Positions 14,857 to 16,087 of a stretch of 16,087 nucleotides of DNA are shown here, in pieces. The notes below the pieces were generated by a model. The model made no database searches. It saw nothing but the letters and a program-made list of their open reading frames with translations, and was not told the DNA's origin. Location: positions 1 through 16,087 of the forward strand of contig JALUUZ010000088.1 in assembly GCA_027021095.1 (NCBI GenBank), in the 5' to 3' direction. The position numbers were made by a program, and so were the translations under genes. The DNA comes from Gammaproteobacteria bacterium (GTDB lineage Bacteria > Pseudomonadota > Gammaproteobacteria > SZUA-21). Numbering within the stretch: position 1 is the stretch's first letter; each line of letters starts with the position of its first letter.

Positions 14857-15720
14857 ATGAACGATACAACCCACATAGTCACCGTCACCGCGGAAAATTT
14901 TCAGCAGCAGGTACTCGACCGCTCGAGCAAACAGCTCGTACTCGCGGACTTCTGGGCCTCCTGGTGCGGCCCGTGCCAGTCACTGATCCCGGTCCTGGAA
15001 AAACTGGCACAGGAATACGCTGGCAAGTTCCTGCTTGCGAAAATCAACAGTGACGAGCAACAGGCACTGGCCCAGCACTTCCAGGTCCGCAGCCTGCCGA
15101 CCGTCAAGTTTTTCAAAGACGGCGCGATGGTCGATGAATTCATGGGCGCACAGCCGGAACCCGTCATTCGCGAGATGCTCGACCGCCATATCGACAAGGA
15201 ATCGGACCGGGTCTGGCACCAGGCCCGGCAGCTGATCGCCGCCGGCCAGGAAGAACAAGGCCTGGAACTGCTGCTGGCGGCTCACCGCGAAGACCCGGAG
15301 AACAGCAGGATCACCATCGACCTGGCCGAGTTTTATCTTAACCGCAAAGAACTGGACAAGGCCACCGAGATGCTGGCCACGCTGAGCGCAGAAGACAGAG
15401 CGAAACCGGAAGCCGCTGCACTGCTGATCCGAACCCGGCTCGTCGCTGACACCGAAAACGCACCACCCGAGGCGGCACTCGAAGAAACACTGCAGGCCAA
15501 CCCTCGCGCATCACAGGCACTTTATCTGCTCAGTCTCCACAAGGCATGCGCGGAAGACTACGCGGCGGCGATGGAACTGTTGTTACGGTTGCTGAAACAG
15601 GATCCCGGCTACAGCGACGGCATTGCAAAGAAAACATTGATCGACCTCTTTGCCCTGCTCGGCAACGAGGGTGAACTGGTCAACACCTACCGCCGCAAAC
15701 TGGCAAGCCTGCTGCATTAG
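14857..15720 (+). CDS. cnoX: CnoX/YbbN-type thioredoxin with TPR tail, intact WCGPC
   Basis: A 287-residue protein with an N-terminal thioredoxin domain (about 8-112) and a C-terminal alpha-helical TPR-like region (about 115-287), the architecture of CnoX (YbbN), a holdase chaperone that guards proteins against oxidative damage and hands them to GroEL. The active site is WASWCGPC (33-40) with both cysteines, and the cis-proline Pro81 is in RSLPTVKFF. E. coli CnoX lacks a working CXXC, whereas this one should be redox-active, as reported for the Caulobacter protein. The TPR part has LAEFYLNRKELDKATEML and later ALYLLSLHKACAEDYAAAME-type helix pairs. The only ribosome-site hint is TAGG. It lies 18 bases after metF and 19 before bioA. 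Confidence 0.9.
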   Translation: MNDTTHIVTVTAENFQQQVLDRSSKQLVLADFWASWCGPCQSLIPVLEKLAQEYAGKFLLAKINSDEQQALAQHFQVRSLPTVKFFKDGAMVDEFMGAQPEPVIREMLDRHIDKESDRVWHQARQLIAAGQEEQGLELLLAAHREDPENSRITIDLAEFYLNRKELDKATEMLATLSAEDRAKPEAAALLIRTRLVADTENAPPEAALEETLQANPRASQALYLLSLHKACAEDYAAAMELLLRLLKQDPGYSDGIAKKTLIDLFALLGNEGELVNTYRRKLASLLH

Positions 15721-15739
15721 CCCGCAACAGGTAGCGACG

Positions 15740-16087
15740 ATGATCAACAGCGAACTCAAGACACGCGATCTGTCCGTAGTCTGGCATCCCTGCACACAGA
15801 TGAAAGACCACGAATGGCTGCCGCTGATCCCGATCAAAAGCGGCCACGGTGTCTATCTCGAAGACTACGACGGTAAACGCTATCTCGATGCGATCAGTTC
15901 CTGGTGGGTCAACCTGTTCGGACACTGTAACCCGGCGATCAGCCGCGCAATCGAACAGCAACTCGGCCGCCTGGAGCACGTGATTCTGGCTGGTTTTACC
16001 CACGAACCTGTCGTGACACTGTCTGAACGCCTGGTGTCGATCACCCCGGCAGGCCTGGACCGCTGCTTCTACGCCGACAACGGTTCT
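15740..16087 (+). CDS. bioA: Adenosylmethionine-8-amino-7-oxononanoate aminotransferase, N-terminal part
   Basis: The first 116 residues of a PLP enzyme of about 430-450 residues; the rest lies beyond the window. It makes 7,8-diaminopelargonate in biotin synthesis and uses S-adenosylmethionine as amino donor. Diagnostic sequence: WHPCTQMKDHE (15-25), which marks BioA among class III aminotransferases, GVYLEDYDGKRYLDAISSWWVN (37-58) with the substrate-site tryptophans, LFGHCNP (59-65), AGFTHEP (84-90), and YADNGS (111-116), the start of the PLP-phosphate loop. A short CAGG is the only ribosome-site hint. It is 19 bases after cnoX, so it is likely transcribed with the SAM genes. The PLP lysine is not in view. 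Confidence 0.95.
   Translation, partial: MINSELKTRDLSVVWHPCTQMKDHEWLPLIPIKSGHGVYLEDYDGKRYLDAISSWWVNLFGHCNPAISRAIEQQLGRLEHVILAGFTHEPVVTLSERLVSITPAGLDRCFYADNGS

Noticed and set aside
1..16087. CRISPR arrays, tRNA or rRNA genes, insertion sequences, phage or defence genes
   Set aside because: No regularly spaced repeats, cloverleaf-like segments, transposase-like or phage-like proteins, or terminal inverted repeats were seen; nearly all sequence is explained by conserved metabolic genes.

Overview
The window looks like chromosomal core metabolism from a gammaproteobacterium. The proteins resemble gammaproteobacterial families (GapA-type GAPDH, PykA-type pyruvate kinase, CnoX/YbbN with a TPR tail). 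The order tkt-gap-pgk-pyk-fba with a class IIB (CbbA-type) aldolase recalls chemolithoautotrophic or phototrophic lineages such as Chromatiales and relatives. That placement is inference from gene order and family resemblance; no rRNA or RuBisCO gene is present to confirm it.

Layout. (1) 1-1283, minus: the N-terminal 427 residues of a 7TMR-DISM sensor, cut by the window edge just as a cytoplasmic PAS-like region begins. (2) 1284-1597: non-coding, with a short perfect palindrome of REP-like type. (3) 1598-1990, minus: a small CPCC-family cysteine-rich protein with a good sigma70 promoter, divergent from (4) 2140-2967, plus: a membrane-anchored alpha/beta hydrolase. A shared bidirectional terminator separates the hydrolase from (5) the minus-strand cluster tkt-gap-pgk-pyk-fba (10150 down to 3015), which covers lower glycolysis/gluconeogenesis and part of the Calvin/pentose phosphate carbon shuffle. 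Structured hairpins lie between tkt and gap and between gap and pgk, and tkt has a long untranslated upstream region with inverted repeats. (6) 10617-11180, minus: a redoxin-like protein with a CNHC motif. (7) 11412 to the right edge, plus: metK-ahcY-metF-cnoX-bioA, with gaps of 24, 70, 18 and 19 bases, probably one transcript.

The right-hand genes form a coherent SAM unit. MetK makes S-adenosylmethionine, AhcY removes S-adenosylhomocysteine, MetF supplies methyl-tetrahydrofolate for methionine regeneration, and BioA uses SAM as amino donor in biotin synthesis. A CnoX-type chaperone-thioredoxin sits among them. The left-hand cluster is central carbon metabolism.

I found no CRISPR array, tRNA, rRNA, transposase or phage gene, and no convincing undescribed multi-gene system. 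The most interesting leads are small: an ahcY-metF intergenic region that can fold into a closed structure beside a metF start with no clear Shine-Dalgarno; inverted repeats upstream of tkt; an orphan terminator-like hairpin upstream of metK; intercistronic hairpins in the glycolytic operon; and a pyruvate kinase with a TTG start and an N-terminal insertion.
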